Part shown: positions 44,800 to 56,060 of the stretch, in pieces
Layout of the letters: every line of letters starts with the position of its first letter
Position numbering within the stretch: the stretch's first letter is position 1
Assembly (NCBI RefSeq): GCF_051622035.1
Contig: NC_135355.1
Span: forward strand, 29,234,986-29,298,985
Direction: 5' to 3'
Source of the DNA: Arctopsyche grandis
Lineage: Eukaryota; Arthropoda; Insecta; Trichoptera; Hydropsychidae
DNA: 64,000 nucleotides
The notes under the pieces: model-generated
The model's database searches: none
What the model saw: the letters and a program-made list of their open reading frames with translations, nothing else
What the model was told of the DNA's origin: nothing
Made by a program: the position numbers and the translations under genes

Positions 44800-44805
44800 A
44801 TGTGA
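44800..44805 (+). promoter_or_regulatory. Start-stop upstream ORF (ATGTGA)
   Basis: The only upstream ATG in the inferred leader, at about +76, is directly followed by TGA. Such minimal uORFs stall or recycle ribosomes in other genes and can dampen translation. Its effect here is inferred, and depends on the start near 44,725 being right. Confidence 0.45.
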
Positions 44806-45050
44806 TTTTCTGTTCTGCACATCCTTCCTCTCATCACAATCACAGCCACCTCAACAGCCAACAAACACAACAACCACTACAATCACACTCCTCTGATCAC
44901 GACCATTCGACGACAGACAAACTCGACCACTCTCAGTGCTTCACTCGATCCTCGAAACTATCTGTGTGGATAATCTGCACTACGACGAAAAGTTTTGTTT
45001 AGTTTTTATCTGTATTTTGTTTGTGATCACACCACACCACACCACTCATC

Positions 45051-45113
45051 ATGTCTACGGCGATCATGCACCAGGCGCCCTTCTACGACCTCAGCGACTT
45101 GTTACTCCTAAAG
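45051..45113 (+). CDS. Tis11: First coding exon, probable TIS11/ZFP36-like mRNA-decay protein (partial)
   Basis: The 21 codons begin MSTAIMHQAPFYDL and end SDLLLLK, joined at phase 0 to the donor GTAAGC. The start has A at -3 and is the first ATG after the start-stop uORF. Vertebrate ZFP36L1 and ZFP36L2 begin with a similar short peptide (MST/MTT, then FYD or FDLS, ending L-C-K), and their first exon ends at the same point after the Lys. The family binds AU-rich elements in mRNA 3' UTRs through two CCCH zinc fingers and recruits deadenylases and decapping factors in the cytoplasm. The fingers are encoded by a later exon outside this window, so the assignment rests on a short peptide, the exon end and the long GC-rich leader. 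An unrelated gene with a similar start is the main alternative. Confidence 0.55.
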
Positions 45114-46694
45114 GTAAGCCGTTATTAATTTTATTATTATTGTCACACACATAAACACGTTGCATTGTTGCAATGATTTTTATTTCGATTCAATGTTCGC
45201 TGCAATGTTTTTTCTGCGTGGGTGTGTTCGTGTACGTGTGTGCAACCTTGCATTTCGAAAAGGGTCTTTTTTTTCTTTAATTTGTGCGTCCCTTCACTTG
45301 TGCCCGTATCGCACAAAAGGCCGGAGCGGCAGGTAGATGAGACGTTCCAACCCGTCTTGAGAAATTACCAGGCAGTATTTTCAGGCCGTGCTAATTTATG
45401 TTTTGATGATTATGGTCGCGTCGAGACGCGTTTGGACCGGCGACCCCGCGCGAAAACAAAAGTGAAGATTGTGGATGGCGCGCTCTGACTCTGTAATTTC
45501 AGTTCGTTGTATTTTCGCTGATTCACAACAATTCGAATAATGATTAGCGATGAATCATAATCTGTAGTGTTATTTGTTTATTCTGTAGTGTTATTAGTTT
45601 ATGGTGGTAAATAATTAGTAATGATATGTCGCTGAGATTTAATTTTATTCTATTAACAACGATGTAAAAGTAGAATCCGATATACTATAGAAACTAAAAA
45701 CTTGTTTTCGCGCTTAGTTTAGTTTTCGCGTTACTATTTGAATTGTTTTGTATATGATCTTCAAACTTCAATAGCAATTATTGTTACTCTCGTTTATCAG
45801 TAACGTACCTTCAATATTGCATACTGGCATTATCTCAATACGTGAACGATTTGTTTTGTGATAAAATCGACGTGTTGACCAAATAAATTTCTTTTTGTGA
45901 CGTTACCACTTGCGTTACTTAGAATTCAGTCGGTTTCGATGTGTAATATGCCGATGACTCAATTCTTCGCGTCGCATCCGTTCCTTTCAAGATGGCTATT
46001 ATTAAAAGAATTTGGTCAAAATCAGTAGTAATCGAGACTGAAACTATGTTCGCTCATGCCCAGTGAGATCCGATAACGTTTTAACACAGTGACGAGGAAA
46101 ACGCAACAACGCAAACCTGTTTGAAACGTTTTGAACAAAACAAAAAAAAAACAACGAAACAACAACACGCCTACAGGAAGTTTACAAAGTTACAATACGC
46201 TGTGATTTTTTTTCATGCAGACTTTTATGCTTACACTATACAGATTTTCAAATACTAATCGTGCGTATTTATTTGTTCTATCGAAACCGCGTGTGAAACC
46301 GCAAATGTATCAATTGCTAAATTGTCTATTTATACAAATTTAATATGTGAGGTAAGCATCCGCAACGTCAAAACTAGTTTATTTGCAATGTTATCAACTT
46401 GTAATTATTGGTAATTAGTACGAGTAAACAGCAATAGTTCTAAACGTCAATGTTATGATATATTAAATAGAAAGCTCGCTAATTTGACTGTAATCGCAGT
46501 GTGATTCGTTGTAAATGATGCGTTGTGGATATGAATGAAACATTGGGTTATATTTGCACTCGTTGAAAAGATTTCTCTATTTGCCATAAAAATCTAAAAA
46601 TAAAAAAAATGTGGTTCATTACAATGCTTTTTTGCGAGATATAAATACATTTATATCTAGCCCGGTAAAATAACACTATTGTACTATTTCTAAA

Positions 46695-46961
46695 AGTATT
46701 TTCAAATATTTAAATAAATTTTGATGCAGATACATTTCATTATTTTCTATACACATGTAAAGTTTTACAGAATTCTACTGTATTTTCAAAGCTATCGGAT
46801 TACTAGGATCTGGTTTTTAAAATTACATTATAGTATTTTCAAATATTTAAATAAATTTGATGCAGATACATTTCATTATTTTCTATACACATGTAAAGTT
46901 TTACAGAATACTGTATTTTCAAAGCTATTGGATTACTAGGATCTGATTTTTAAAATTACAT
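46695..46961 (+). repeat. Tandem duplication, 137-bp unit
   Basis: 46,695-46,831 is repeated at 46,832-46,961 with a few substitutions and small deletions (one T, and a TTCT/T difference near CAGAAT). It is unique DNA copied locally and has no transposon ends. Confidence 0.9.
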
Positions 46962-49859
46962 AAAAGAATCGCGTTCGAACGATTCTTTTTGCAAAAAAGA
47001 GGTCAATTACTTCTTTGAACCATTCTTATTTGCTACGCCGAAACTTCATTATTCCTATAGCTGCTGATTCAGTCGATTTATTTTGCACATTTTTTCTTGT
47101 TAGTATTTATAGTCTTCAGTTTTAAAGGAAAAATACCTCATTGCAATTCTTATTAACGTTCATAAAACAATTTATAAATTATTATTCGCCTATCTAAAGC
47201 AATTTGTGTAAAGCAATCTAATTTGTAATATCTAATTATAAACGTATCTATTTAGTCATATTGATTATCAAATTATTGACTATCGAAATTGATTTATTGA
47301 TAAGGATTGAAGTTCATTTTTGAGTGTTTAATATTTTTATTCGAATTTGGTGTGTATTTTGTGGCAAGGTTGTAGCGTTCGCCGAAGCGACAGCGCACCC
47401 GCAAGTGTATAATAAATACAATACCCGTTTGGCGAGATTCGGCCGGCGGTGATGTGTTAACGCGCCGACCTAAACCGCACACACCACAGCCATAACCTTA
47501 TGACGCAAACTACGTCGCCCCATCAAAAATCCATTATTTTTTATTATTGGCTTTTTCCAAATTGCCGTAACTGACAATTTTTCATCCACTTACCAAAAAG
47601 TACATGCACGTATCAAATGTCGCAGTTTCATTCCCGGTGTTATCTGACGAAGAGGAAAGTGGTCTTGGGCGAACTTTCGTCGTGGCGCCAAAATACTTTC
47701 ATTTGTGCGTAAGATTGATCTGTACGAGACGAATTCAAAACCTCGTTCGAAATTTTTACACGGCGAAAGCTCTTTCGTGACCCGACCGTGTATTTTTACA
47801 TGTATGCATTTTATTGTTTCATGTGGCTTTCAATTCGCATTTCATATGTACGTCCTATATATGTCGACTGTCTCACTGCACTCGTCTGCTATCTTAAGAC
47901 ACATTTTCTTATTTTCTGGGTTTGTTATATACACGTGGCGTTAAAAAAATCGTAAATTTTGTGACATTGTTCAAACGTTTCACAAGCAATGTGCAGTTTG
48001 TCAACTGAAATCAAACGTAAGACTATTTATCAAATGTTGCTAATATATAATTATTGTCACATCAATGCCGTTTTTACAAGGCCATATACATGCCAGTTTT
48101 GGTTCTTCTCGGTTATACGGACGCATCCGAGCGTCTAGTATGAACACTTGCACTATGTGATACAAATACACGACAGTTATATGTTATAGCTAAAGATAGG
48201 TGGTCGGTCTCAATTTGGACACCGTGTAAATTTTTTACCTTTTTTTGCTATTTCCCGTGAAATAGAACCCGAGCGCCGGAGTTTAGTTAGAACTCTAGTG
48301 CAGTCACCTTTAGTTGTCGCAAACAGTTTTAGTTAAGTGACAGTATAACATCGTGGTACGGCTCTACACATGGAAAATCTATTTGAAGAGATTATCTCTG
48401 CAAAAAGACAATACAGGGCACATGTGGTGTGAAATACGTAGACATGTTATATAGTTAGGTATAATATTTGGGACTAATAAACAATTTGGGAATGCATTTC
48501 CAATTTGGGAATGCATTTCCAATTTTTATCTATATTTTTCGATATAGCGTACTATCAGCGTACTGCTCGCGACACCTAGACTATTCTTGTTCCAATTCAT
48601 TCCAACTATTGTTCAAATGCGCCCCTATAACCAATAAATACCCAATATTTCGTACTTAACCAAGTAATGTTGCTATTCATATTTGTGTTACATTTTTCCA
48701 TCAATTATTTCCAACCTCAAATTTCGGTATTAATAAACCACGTGTTCCATGCACAATGGCACTGATGAATCACAAACAATTTTCGCATTTGAATAATTTT
48801 TTATGTATCTTATGTTCATTGAATTGATAATATTTTACCATTGTGTACATCGGAGGTTTTTCCCCCTCTTATTTAATATTGAGGATATGGCATATGGACT
48901 TTCGTAAGAAAGCCTGTATGCGAAGTCTTTATCACTAACAATACAAACCGCGATAGTACCTTTTCAATGGGGTCTTGTTTTCTAAGCATCTATATTTATT
49001 GCAATTTGTGGTATTCTAAATGAATCCATCGCTTTTCCGGACGCAAATTTTCTTAACAACGTTGCATCTGTCGTGTTCGCGATACAATCTTTGTGTAAGA
49101 AAAAAAATAGCATGGAAAAAATAACGACAGTAAAACCTCTTAATTACGTTGTGGTTGTATACGTCCAAGGCCGGACCTGTCTTATTTATTACTCACCTAC
49201 TGATTCTTAGCATACTTACTACTCATTGTTTCCACCCAACACACTACTGATATTTTTAATTCGCTTTGTGAAATATGACTAATGTATGTAAATGTAAAAT
49301 CAACTGTCATTTGAGCAATTGTGCCCAAGTTATCCAATAAAGAAACGTCGCTGCATTCACTAAATGCTTGCAATGACTTAGTTACCTCATGATTACTGCA
49401 ACTCTTGCGTTTGATCGTAATTCAAGAGGCAGTTTAACGTGTTTAAATATCCGAAATAAAATTTTCAAAGAAACATCATATAGTTGACAATTTCTGGGAA
49501 TGCTTATGTTTATACCCTATTATCTGATTTTTTTTTCACCTATTTCTTGCAAAGGGCAGTTTCACAATAATTTCGATAAACATCGTTATCTTGCTGTACT
49601 AGAAGGTTGCATTTAACTCTTGCTTGCTGTACTAGAAGGTTGCTTGACTCTTTTTACATTGTGATTTTATCGACGCCGTCGTGATGATTCACTCCGATTT
49701 AACTAATTTGGCAGTAGAATAACTACATTACTAATTGTTCGACACCATCTAAATATGAGATTTCCAAAAAATTAACTGATAGCTATAGCTGAACAATACG
49801 AATCGTGTATTTTTACTTATTTCATTTTTTTGCATTTGCTTCGGCACTATATATATATA

Positions 49860-49945
49860 TATATTTTTTTTTTTTAAATAATACTAAGAAGGCCTAACAG
49901 GTAAACCCAATGCGCCTTTATGCCTAATTTCAAAATAAAGGTTGT
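49860..49945 (-). mobile_element. LINE 3'-tail fragment
   Basis: On the minus strand GGCGCATTGGGTTTACCTGT, TAGGCCTTCTTAG and an A-rich tail match the pattern of the tails at 2,894 and 3,712. No coding part. Confidence 0.4.
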
Positions 49946-50063
49946 AAATTAGAAAAAAAGCACGTATATACACATCCACACATATATACAGTATAGGTTT
50001 ACCTCGTACCGCCATGCTGAACCTAAACTGTATATATGTGTTTTGCATTTAACAATAATTAAA

Positions 50064-50165
50064 AATGCTGGTGACCTGTAATACCTCTATTCTGCTTTTC
50101 CGAGATTCTGGACATATCGAATTAACGAAGGAACGATAGTGAATTAAGTCATAACAGAAATGCGT
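50064..50165 (+). repeat. Dispersed repeat E, copy 2
   Basis: Matches 5,628-5,725 in order: GACCTGTAATACCTCTATTC, CGAGATTCTGGACATATCGA and AGTGAATTAAGTCA. Both copies end near a T-rich tract. Confidence 0.6.
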
Positions 50166-50344
50166 TTTTTTTACTTTAAACAGATTGGACTTTCAAATAT
50201 AACGGCTCATATACAATCTCGACGTGATGCACTGAAGAGGCGGGAAAACGTGTCTTTAGATATTTCAAGTCGGTCAAACGGGGCGCACCGATATAGTATA
50301 ATAGTTCAACCAGTTTGTTATAGATTTGGATTTGTAAAATACCC

Positions 50345-50465
50345 GAGAGAATGTGAAAGGGCGCAAAAAAGGCCACAGGGTGGATGAGTGGGGAAATGTG
50401 TGGAATGAGATGGATGAGAGTTGCTCAAAACAGAAGGATATTGGAGAGGCCTTCATCCAGCATTT
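50345..50465 (+). pseudogene. RTE-type LINE 3' fragment
   Basis: GKVWNEMDE-like and GEAFIQH-like readings, with GAATGAGATGGATGAGAGTTG and GGAGAGGCCTTCATCCAGCA at DNA level, match the other RTE ends. Frameshifts throughout. Confidence 0.6.
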
Positions 50466-52554
50466 AATATACATCAGCAATACTCGATTTTGTAATTGAC
50501 ATTCAACGGACCAATATGAGTTTTTACAGCACGTGCATTTTATTGTTCGTTTGGATTCACTACCATGTGAGTTTATAGTACGTTCTCTCACAAAGTCGTT
50601 CAACCGATTGCGTGGGTCTCTCTTTCTGGTATATAACACAATTTATAGTGCATATATATATATATGTATATGAATGTATAGTAGGCATTTTATACAAACT
50701 GCTTTTGTGTGGGCGAAGGCATGACCTGACCCGTCAGATCCGCGTCTGGTTTGTTTTTGCACCACAGAATCAACCTGGGTTACAACTTGACTGACTGCTT
50801 TGCTTTCTTCCTTTGCATCCGTGAAAATCAAATGTTTCAAAATCTGAGGCTGTTCAAACTGTCGAAAAAGTGTGATAGCAAACGATTGTCAAGAAAGTTT
50901 CGAAGTCTACTTATGGGTCATTATTTGGACGACATTTGGACTTTCAATCAATTTGTTCCATCAAGTATCTCCCCGTTGAAAGCGAAATTATAAGTGGATG
51001 ATTGGATAACAATCGCCGTGACGATGACTACGTGTTCGAATGAAGAATGGACAAATTGTGGCTCGCCGGTCAGCGTCTTCAGTCAACGTCGTCATATTGT
51101 TTTTCAAAATTGTCCACTTTGTTCACCTTGTGGAATAGTTTATTCGGATTTTTATTTATTTATTTTTTCATGAAACCTTTGCTACACTACACAAGCGGAA
51201 GAAAGCGGTTGCAATCCTTCAGTTATTAGCATTAATAATGACGCTTCACAAATTTATATCATAATGTATTTCATGTCATACAAATGCTATCGGAAGCAAT
51301 TGGAATGGTGAAAGCAAGTTATCGAAGATTGGTCCGTGAACTTTTGGATTCGGCAGTCCAAAATTCTTTCGTCACTTTAGTATTTAACAGCAATGGTCAA
51401 ATTACACATGTGTGTTATTGATACGATGATGCGATGTAATTATTGAGGTCTGGTTCCTAAAAAGGGATGCGCATAATTCGTATGTGCTTGTGTAGGAGGA
51501 ATAGATGGAAGGGATAATATTTTTCATCACGGTTGAAAATTGATTCGACATTCAAGTGTTAGCGACCATGAACCGCGAAACACTGAGTTTGTTTCATTAA
51601 CAATTTCTCACGAAGTGCGTTTAGGCGAGATGAGATTGAGTTGAGTTGCGTAACTGCACGATGTGTCCATTATGCATCACAGCCAGTTTTCCTAGTTGGA
51701 AACCCACTCTCTTCTTATCGTACCAGTTACCTCTCGGTTTCTTTATCTGCCCACAAGAAAACTCGTTTGGAAACTTTCCCTGTCAATACAATCATCGCGG
51801 CACTCTCTCTTACACAACAGCCTGCCAGCTGCTCTTCTCACTCCACGAGAACTTGCATGAATATTCACCATTTCATTCCTATTCGAATGTGATATAATAC
51901 CGCGTATTCATTACATGTCACAACAAAAGTTAATAATACAAAACAATTGTGTGCTTCTGGTCTTGCAGATTTCTGCATAAATGTAATATTATCCTAACCA
52001 ACAAACCACAAGAAAAAAATTATTCGGTAGTTTGGCTAAAATGACTCAATTTTCTTGGTTGTTTCAGTTTGAATTTATGCTAATTTTAATACAATGGATC
52101 TTGCTTTTAGCTACTGATCAATGGCTTCGTTCAATTACGCTTATCTGCGTTGCGATCTATTATTTATGAGTAAAGATTATCTCTTGAATGATTGTTTCGC
52201 TTATTTTTGTACTTCACTGACCTTTTTACCCAAAAGATTAGAAATTTCAACGAAAACAATTGTATAGTTGGATATCTTTTGTACTACTCAAGTATCAACA
52301 TTCACCTTGCTAATATTCCGCAAACAAAATCTTACTTCAAACTTATTCCAAGTGTATTCCAAAATATTCTTAAATGTGATAGTACAAATTTAATTTAGGG
52401 ACATAGAAATGCGCTTCGTATACTTTATTATAAAGAATAATTGTGAATTCCAAAATTAGCTTAAAATTATTCTCACTTAAAATTATTTCAGTTTGCATTT
52501 GTTGCCAAGTGGTTTGGTTCTCGGGTCACTTGTGACATTTTTTTTAATAAACGA

Positions 52555-52735
52555 ACGCATTTTACGAACGAACACGGGTAAGGCAAGGTATGCCCAAGTA
52601 GACTTCAGTTGTGAATGGGCGTATCTTCATGTAATCGTTAATTCGTACGATCTTTCGTTTCGACAATCTTTCGTTATCTATCACTCACAAACCTATGTCA
52701 ATACACAGATAATTTTTCACCGAAAACACTCTAGG
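52555..52735 (+). repeat. Dispersed repeat G, copy 2
   Basis: Shares GGGCGTATCTTCATGT, CAAACCTATGTCAAT and AAAACACTC blocks with 17,341-17,560. It ends at a run of about 13 G (52,733-52,746). The frame through it is not conserved in the other copy. Confidence 0.55.
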
Positions 52736-53714
52736 GGGGGGGGGGGAGTTTTGGTGTGCATCGCAATAGCATAGATTATTCCGGAGTAGACCTTTGTACA
52801 TAATTACTTCTTCAAAACTGTCTACATATCTACATGTTTTTTGTGTGTGGGTTGAAAGTTGGAATTGTTGAACTGAACTGTATTTAGTTGCACTTATAAT
52901 TGATATTTAGAAGTCACTGCCCTGAGAAGTCACCATGAGACATGTCCACATGAACGCCATTGAACCTCAATATTGCGTCGCCCGCGGCAGTCGCATATCC
53001 ACCCAGAAGTATCCAATCTAATTTATTAGCGAAACCTTAACCTTGTCGGTGACTTGGCGCGGTGCGGGTCCGCTTTTTTATCGCACTTCGTGACGCGAAC
53101 CGGTTAGGTCGATAAAATTTTTACACCCAAGAAAAAATGGAATATTTGGCAATAGGACGTGACAAGATGAGCTTGTACACGATGTACTGACCAGGTAGTA
53201 GCAATAACGAGTCCGTTTGCGCAACAGGTAGTTGGTAGCGACGAACGAATGACTAGTGAAAGTGAAACGGCCGGATGCTACTGCTTCGCTTCGCTAACCT
53301 TTTCCTCGCCAATCTTCATCATTTCGTATGTTACGCGTGCAAAACCACTCATATTAGTAACCGCACATAATTGACACTAAAATATGCTAGTTAAAATGCA
53401 AATATCGCTTTTAGTTTTGAATTTGTATAATATTGTTGAATAATATTTTTATCGTATGATTCCAAATTAATACAAATTTATGTCTGGTTTGAACTATGCT
53501 TAATTTCCTTTGTAGATTTAGCGCACCAATTACCGCAGGTTCATTCTTGGATCACAATTAAACTTCGTTTTGTGCCCAGAAACATTGTTATCTCAATTAT
53601 GGAAATATTTTGCTGTTTTTTTTTTAACCATTTTTATGAACCAGCTTTCGAGCATATAAATATATACGTAATGATGATAAAATGAAAATTTCATTTTATT
53701 CGAATTATATCAAT

Positions 53715-53935
53715 ACACTAACCAGCAACGTATTTCTGTGGTTAGCGTCTAATGCTTTCGAACAAAGTGGTCACGGGTTCAATCCCTCTGGTTGCTGTTG
53801 GCCCGACCTTGAATGTGACTACAGGTCGACCGTTTCCTATCGGAGTTCGCCAATTTATATGATTTTCATTGAAACGGTTCCGAAAACCGAAAACATTTTC
53901 GACTATAAATATAGGTTGTAATATTTTATAAATTA
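53715..53935 (+). mobile_element. tRNA-derived SINE with clear A and B boxes
   Basis: GTGGTTAGCGTCTAATGC near 53,738 serves as the A box and GGTTCAATCCC at 53,776-53,786 as the B box. The body CGTTTCCTATCGGAGTTCGC and CATTGAAACGGTTCC follows. The tail (CGACTATAAATATAGG) differs from both other tail types in the window. Confidence 0.65.
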
Positions 53936-55511
53936 TTTTAGCCTATATTGAATTTTTTTTGACTACTGCCATCTATTGAATTTGGTAAAGTGTACATTTA
54001 GTAATATTTTCAACCAAGTTATAAAATTTTAACACAATAGACGGCTCTTTAACACAATATACAGGTTGGAACTTCCAAGACATCTATGCGTGTCTTACGC
54101 GCTGAGGGCATGTTCGCTAGGACATGTATAGTAGTCGTACGCGGTGGAAAGGTTAATGTAAAATATGTGGGTGTATACATGTAAAATAAATTATCTTGAA
54201 ATCGAAAATTCGAGTGTCAAATATTCCGTATTCGTTGTAGTGTGCGAAATTGTTCGTTTACCACGTGAATCATCAATCCCAAAGTTTCAGATCTCGTAAT
54301 TTAAAATTCTATTGTTCACGTTGAATGAAAATGGTCTTCTTACACATTCAACATTTTTTTAATATGATCCTTTTAAACAATCATGGTATTTAACGACTCC
54401 AAAGACAGTTTTACTGTAATGCCATTATAAAAGATTAATTGTGTTTCCACTAATTGATTTCATCAAAATTTTCATTTGGTGTATTGTTTTGTCAAAAAAA
54501 CCTTCATGTCAGATGAAATAAAAAGGTGGGAGTTTCCATTAAAAACATTGTCATAGAACGGAATCTACAGGCATAAAAAAAACTTGCATAAATATTTAAA
54601 AAAAGTTACATTGCATTACTTGAAATGACTAATCGACCCTTACCTTTGTACCACTTGCTTGGAACACCTGTAGATATAAACGGCATTGCTCACACCACCT
54701 TGTTTCATTAATTCAATCAACCTTTCTCAAACTTTTGTATGCTTTTCTAACTAAAAACGCGATAATTACCCACTTGCTTTTTTTGCACCCATACATATTT
54801 GCATTTTAAACATACACGACTGCCGATTACGTATCAGCAAACTGCGCAATTCCATTCTCCATTTCTGTCCGCTTGCATAGTAGACTTTCTATCTTGCCCA
54901 CCTTTGGTAATATTAATACATGTCATACTATCATGTCATAAAATGGCAATAATAGGTTTGTCGCTGTGTGTACTTAATGAAAACAATCGTGTGCGTTTGT
55001 GTCCATTGCATTTTGACCGACCCTCACCGCTCAAGTTAAATCGCACTTTATAATGCATTCAAACATTCAAGGCGCGTATACAATGAAACATAAATATAGG
55101 AAACCTCTGTTACTACGGCGGATGATACGTTACTATCATTGCTTTACTGGTACACTATGATTTTGTAATGAGTGGTCGTGGTTTTTTTTTTCGAATGCTG
55201 TGTAATTATGGCGACCTCGGAAGTGTGCCTCAGGTGCTCGTTGTATTGTACTTCAATGGGGGACTTCATAAAAAAATTTCCAAATAAGCCGATTTTTAAC
55301 AACAATGACATTCTTGGGTATTTTTTTATCCAAAATTCGTTATAGGAGGGGTCTTTAATGTAAACAAATGCTCGAAGAATCGTTATACAAGTTACTGAAC
55401 CATCAAATTAAATCGTGGTAAATGCTATCATATTTAGCCTAGTGAATACGTACATACATTTATTTCAAGCAGTGCTTCTCAACGTGTGTTTCGTGGATTA
55501 ACTGGGTTTGA

Positions 55512-55644
55512 TAAGTTGAGAGCTTCATATGGATGTTTTTTGCACAAAATGGCACTATTGTCGATTTCCTTTAAAAAATAAATGCTTTTTTTATCTCGCT
55601 CGGTCTATTGTAATTTGAAAAGCATCCATCTAAAGCCGATCTTT
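55512..55644 (+). mobile_element. M3 hAT-like MITE, old copy
   Basis: CATATGGATGTTTTTTGCAC, AAATGGCACTATTGTCGATT and GTAATTTGAAAAGCATCCAT are followed by GCCGATCTTTA, the M3 order. The flanks are not matched. One of few MITEs in the intron. Confidence 0.55.
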
Positions 55645-55675
55645 ATTCAAGCAATTTAAGGACGAAAACATTTAA

Positions 55676-56060
55676 TTAAGGGCGAACACGGGCACGTTAT
55701 TTCCTGTTGTGAAAAATCCGCATGGTTTCTTTTCTTCCAAATTACTGTAAATACAAATACAAATTTCTTTAAATATAATTTCGATAGAATGCAACTATTG
55801 TTGGTTCGTAAATCCGCGACGTCATCAAACAAATAAATAAACGAACGAACGAAAACGAAAAAATAAAACTGTTCAAATAAAATGTTTACTATTAGCCATG
55901 TTTAAGCGGTTTATATTACAAATACTGAGGAAAGCCGGGTAAAAACACAAGTAATAAATAAGCCTGGGTGCCATAGCATAGACTACGTGCTAGCGATTTG
56001 TTTACATGTGCAAAACTATCTAAAAAAAAATGGGCCGCGTGCCTCTATGTCTGCGATCAG
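55676..56060. mobile_element. Possible PIF/Harbinger-like MITE
   Basis: TTAAGGGCGAACACGGGCACG at 55,676 and the AACTATCTAAAAAAAAATGG / GCCGCGTGCCTCTATGTCTGC block near 56,040 resemble the two ends of the GGGCGAAAACAC elements at 16,609 and 20,010. The right terminus is not identifiable. Confidence 0.35.

Larger units (their letters stand above)
44725..45113 (+). other. Exon 1 of the gene (5' leader plus first codons)
   Basis: From the inferred start to the donor AAG|GTAAGC at 45,113/45,114. The leader is about 326 nt; its last 240 nt are rich in A and C (CACAACAACC, CACACCACACC), as in unstructured leaders. It has only one ATG before the main start, and that one is followed at once by TGA. 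Confidence 0.5.

Noticed and set aside
44248-44820. Long open frames with poly-Leu or poly-Lys/Ala tracts on both strands
   Set aside because: They are translations of the hexamer repeat and GC-rich promoter; the CDS start lies at 45,051 in another context.
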